In this document: one piece after another, positions 62,047-64,000 of the stretch
How positions within the stretch are numbered: position 1 is the stretch's first letter
Layout of the letters: every line of letters begins with the position of its first letter
From: Candidatus Thiodiazotropha endoloripes
GTDB taxonomy: Bacteria; Pseudomonadota; Gammaproteobacteria; Chromatiales; Chromatiaceae
Direction of reading: 5' to 3'
DNA length: 64,000 nucleotides
NCBI GenBank assembly: GCA_001709035.1
Contig: LVKA01000011.1
Location: 620,001-684,000 of the forward strand
Position numbers and translations under genes: made by a program
Notes under the pieces: generated by a model
What the model was told of the DNA's origin: nothing
The model's database searches: none
Seen by the model: the letters and a program-made list of their open reading frames with translations, nothing else

Positions 62047-62406
62047 TTTTATCGGCACCTGTATTGTTTGGTCGTTATTTTGAGGGAGGGAATTGCTTGG
62101 CAAATCCCAAACATTCTAACCTTAGCCGGAAATAAAAATTCCCCGGCTTAAACTGTGTGAATGTCAGTTGTTTCAGTCTTCTTATTCTGTTTTGGCAAAC
62201 TGCGGCCCCCTATACTTGAGGTTGTGTTGTTTTCTTTATTGTGCCGCGGCATATGCCTCGCTATATTAAACACTGAGAAGGTTAAATTGGATATGGCTGT
62301 GCGCAATAAAATTGTTTATCACGTTATAAATAGATGTGAAAGACCTTGGTAACTGCGAGTAGGATCTAAGCAGTCGCGTGCAAGCGAATGTGAATCAGGA
62401 GTTTCA
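62047..62406. other. Divergent intergenic region
   Basis: Between the two divergent cytochrome genes. No ORF with a ribosome-binding site; CAGGAG precedes 62407. No FNR/DNR palindrome. Confidence 0.5.
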
Positions 62407-63180
62407 ATGAGAAAGTTTATTTTAGTCGCTTCGCTGGTCAGCCTGTTAACGCCGGCACTGGGCGTGGCTCAGCCTGCTGACGACGCATTGCGTGAGTATG
62501 AGCAGGCGATGAATCTCACCCCGAACCTGGCGAATGGCAAAAAGGTCTACAAGATCTGTGCGGTCTGCCATACGCCGGAAGGCTGGGGGCTGGAGAGTGG
62601 CGCCTATCCTCAGGTGGCGGGTCAGCTGTCAACCGTATTGATCAAACAGTTGGCAGACATACGCGCAAGAAACCGCGACAATCCGACCATGCTGCCCTTT
62701 ACCTCGCCACAGTTGCTTGGGGGCGCTCAGGAGATTGCAGACGTGGCGGCCTATATCTCCCAGTTGCCGATGAGCCCACACAATGGGGTTGGTCCGGGAG
62801 TGGATCTTGCGTTGGGTGAACACCTCTATAAAGACAACTGTGTTGAATGTCATGGCGAGCATGGTGAGGGTATCCTGGACGACCATATCCCCTTGATCTA
62901 CGGTCAGCACTATCGCTACCTGTTGCGACAGTTCGAGTGGATTAAAAATGAGCGTCGGCGTAATGCGGACAAGAAGATGGTCAAACAGATCCACGGCTTC
63001 ACGCATCGGGATATTCGTGCGGTACTCGATTATGTATCACGCATCAAACCACCAAAAGAGAAACTGGCTGAACCGGGATGGCACAATCCGGATTTTCCAA
63101 AGTTCGCCAGACCGCCGAACCTCCATTCAGGAGCAGGCTATAGCATCGATAAGCGTCCAGCAAGGCCAACACGACCCTAG
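62407..63180 (+). CDS. Di-haem cytochrome c, paralogue of the nos-cluster cytochrome
   Basis: 257 residues with a signal peptide (FILVASLVSLLTPALGVAQP). Haem sites CAVCHTPEGWGL (~51) and CVECHGEHGEGI (~144); YPQVAGQLSTVLIKQLADIRARN and RDNPTM, YGQHYRYLLRQFEWIKNERRRNADKKM and VLDYVSRIKPPKEKL match the protein at 11631-12380 through their length. A basic Pro-rich tail (KRPARPTRP) is specific to this copy. Possibly an electron acceptor of flavocytochrome c or of another periplasmic dehydrogenase. Confidence 0.87.
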   Translation: MRKFILVASLVSLLTPALGVAQPADDALREYEQAMNLTPNLANGKKVYKICAVCHTPEGWGLESGAYPQVAGQLSTVLIKQLADIRARNRDNPTMLPFTSPQLLGGAQEIADVAAYISQLPMSPHNGVGPGVDLALGEHLYKDNCVECHGEHGEGILDDHIPLIYGQHYRYLLRQFEWIKNERRRNADKKMVKQIHGFTHRDIRAVLDYVSRIKPPKEKLAEPGWHNPDFPKFARPPNLHSGAGYSIDKRPARPTRP

Positions 63181-63303
63181 TGGTCTGAGAGCTTCAGATT
63201 GGAATTGTCTTAATCTCGCCGGAGGGTGGCATGACAAATTGTCACCTTTCGTGGTTATCAGCCATGACATCGGCGTTGTGAATTCACTGGCTTGATGAGG
63301 CGA

Positions 63304-63335
63304 AAAAAAAAGCGGGGCAATGCCCCGCTTTTTTA
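63304..63335. terminator. Bidirectional rho-independent terminator
   Basis: AAAAAGCGGGGC pairs with GCCCCGCTTTTTT, with an A-run on one side and T-run on the other, between the convergent cytochrome gene and fccB. Confidence 0.9.
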
Positions 63336-63365
63336 TTTGGAATCGATCCCTGATTCCGTGCTGGA

Positions 63366-64000
63366 TTACATGAAAATATCAGCCGTGATATTGTCGAACC
63401 AGCTGTAGGCATAGGCTACTTCACGCGCCCGCATCTCTGGGGTAGCGTCGGTTGGGGTCAGACCACCGGAAACCTTGGTGATCTTGGAACCGTCTTCTGC
63501 CAGTTTGTAGACGGCGGCAACGGAGATGCCCCAGTCTTTGCCGATGATGGAGTAGCAGGTGTTGACGTAAGCCGGTGTACCTGGCTCCTGACCATTCAGC
63601 AGAGCAGCAACGCTGGCTGCGCAGACTTTGGCTTCAGAGTTGGCGGCATATCCGGATTTCGGCATACCTTTCGCGATGGACGCGTCACCAATCACGTGGA
63701 TGTTCTTGTGAATGGTGGACTCGAAGGTGTGCAGATCGATCGGGCACCAGCCACTGTCATTGGTCAAACCAGCTGCAAAGGCGATCTTGCCCGCTTTTTG
63801 GTTTGGAATGACGTTCAGTACATCGGCCTTGATGGTGTCGTCGAAACCGGTGGTCACACTCATTGCGCCGGCATCCACTTTAACAACCGCGTTGTCATTG
63901 GAACCCTGAGCACTGCCGCGCCATTCGATCATGGAGTTGTCGGTCTCATAGCCATAGAGTGCTTTCCAGCCCTGGGTAAAGAGACCCATCTTGGAGAACT
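63366..64000 (-). CDS. fccB: Flavocytochrome c sulfide dehydrogenase, flavoprotein subunit (3' part; 5' end beyond window)
   Basis: The frame is open to the right edge (FSKMGLFTQGWKAL at the entry). About 211 C-terminal residues are visible: KADVLNVIPNQKAGKIA, SGWCPIDLHTFES with one of the redox-active disulfide Cys, the FAD-binding HVIGDASIAKGMPKSGYAANSEAKVCAASV, and NTCYSIIGKDWGISVAAVY. FccB oxidises sulfide in the periplasm and passes electrons to its cytochrome partner FccA. The mature end (YSWFDNITADIFM) is intact and followed by the terminator. Confidence 0.94.
   Translation of the reverse strand, partial: FSKMGLFTQGWKALYGYETDNSMIEWRGSAQGSNDNAVVKVDAGAMSVTTGFDDTIKADVLNVIPNQKAGKIAFAAGLTNDSGWCPIDLHTFESTIHKNIHVIGDASIAKGMPKSGYAANSEAKVCAASVAALLNGQEPGTPAYVNTCYSIIGKDWGISVAAVYKLAEDGSKITKVSGGLTPTDATPEMRAREVAYAYSWFDNITADIFM

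Noticed and set aside
62161-62352. Plus-strand 63-codon frame
   Set aside because: No ribosome-binding site and no domain; it lies in the promoter region of the di-haem cytochrome.

Overview
The window looks like the chromosome of a sulfur-oxidizing, facultatively denitrifying gammaproteobacterium. The pointers are a flavocytochrome c sulfide dehydrogenase flavoprotein at the right edge, a complete clade II (atypical) nitrous oxide reductase cluster, many small di-haem c-type cytochromes, a class Ia ribonucleotide reductase and an imuAB-dnaE2 mutasome. A relative of the Chromatiales/Sedimenticolaceae (for example Candidatus Thiodiazotropha) is my inference, not something the sequence proves. 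I found no rRNA, tRNA or CRISPR array.

Layout. 1-6.9 kb holds secreted and envelope proteins: a beta-helix protein cut by the window edge, a decayed IPTL-CTERM protein, a Gly-Tyr repeat protein, a secreted rhodanese, a MipA-type porin and an exported pentapeptide-repeat protein. 6.5-20.6 kb is the nitrous oxide region: a small exported protein, a ZnuA-like/SCO fusion, nosZ, two cytochromes c, nosB-like, nosD, nosG, nosH, nosF, nosL, nosY, a membrane-anchored Met-rich protein and a convergent di-haem cytochrome. Three FNR/DNR-type boxes punctuate it. 21-26 kb carries msrA, a thioredoxin-like protein, a YHS protein divergent from an AraC regulator, and small membrane or exported proteins. 25.98-27.68 kb has a small CxxCH-containing protein translationally coupled to a DUF692 enzyme with a C-terminal extension, which resembles a RiPP or metal-peptide maturation unit. 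27.7-33.6 kb is a LexA-like repressor with a strong operator and the imuA-imuB-dnaE2 translesion operon, followed by an AlkZ/YcaQ-type glycosylase. 35.7-42.1 kb has an ACP/AMP-ligase/acyltransferase fusion, a DUF2459 lipoprotein, a CBS protein, and alanine dehydrogenase divergent from its likely Lrp regulator.

42.1-55 kb is an accessory region. It has a decayed ParE toxin locus, a cold-shock protein and RRM protein, ferredoxin-NADP reductase, VapBC-like and TacAT-like toxin-antitoxin pairs, a DUF4225-like putative toxin with a membrane immunity candidate, an IS200/RAYT-type transposase with a tandemly duplicated tail, IS3 and IS481-like transposase fragments, and a SIR2-STAND NTPase of the kind found in antiphage defence. 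Two classes of short GTCCC repeat litter the intergenic spaces of this region.

55-64 kb returns to core genes: a small zinc-ribbon protein, nrdB and nrdA with tandem NrdR boxes and a DnaA box upstream, a CBS protein, a DUF302 protein, a second pair of di-haem cytochromes paralogous to those of the nos region, and fccB running off the right edge.
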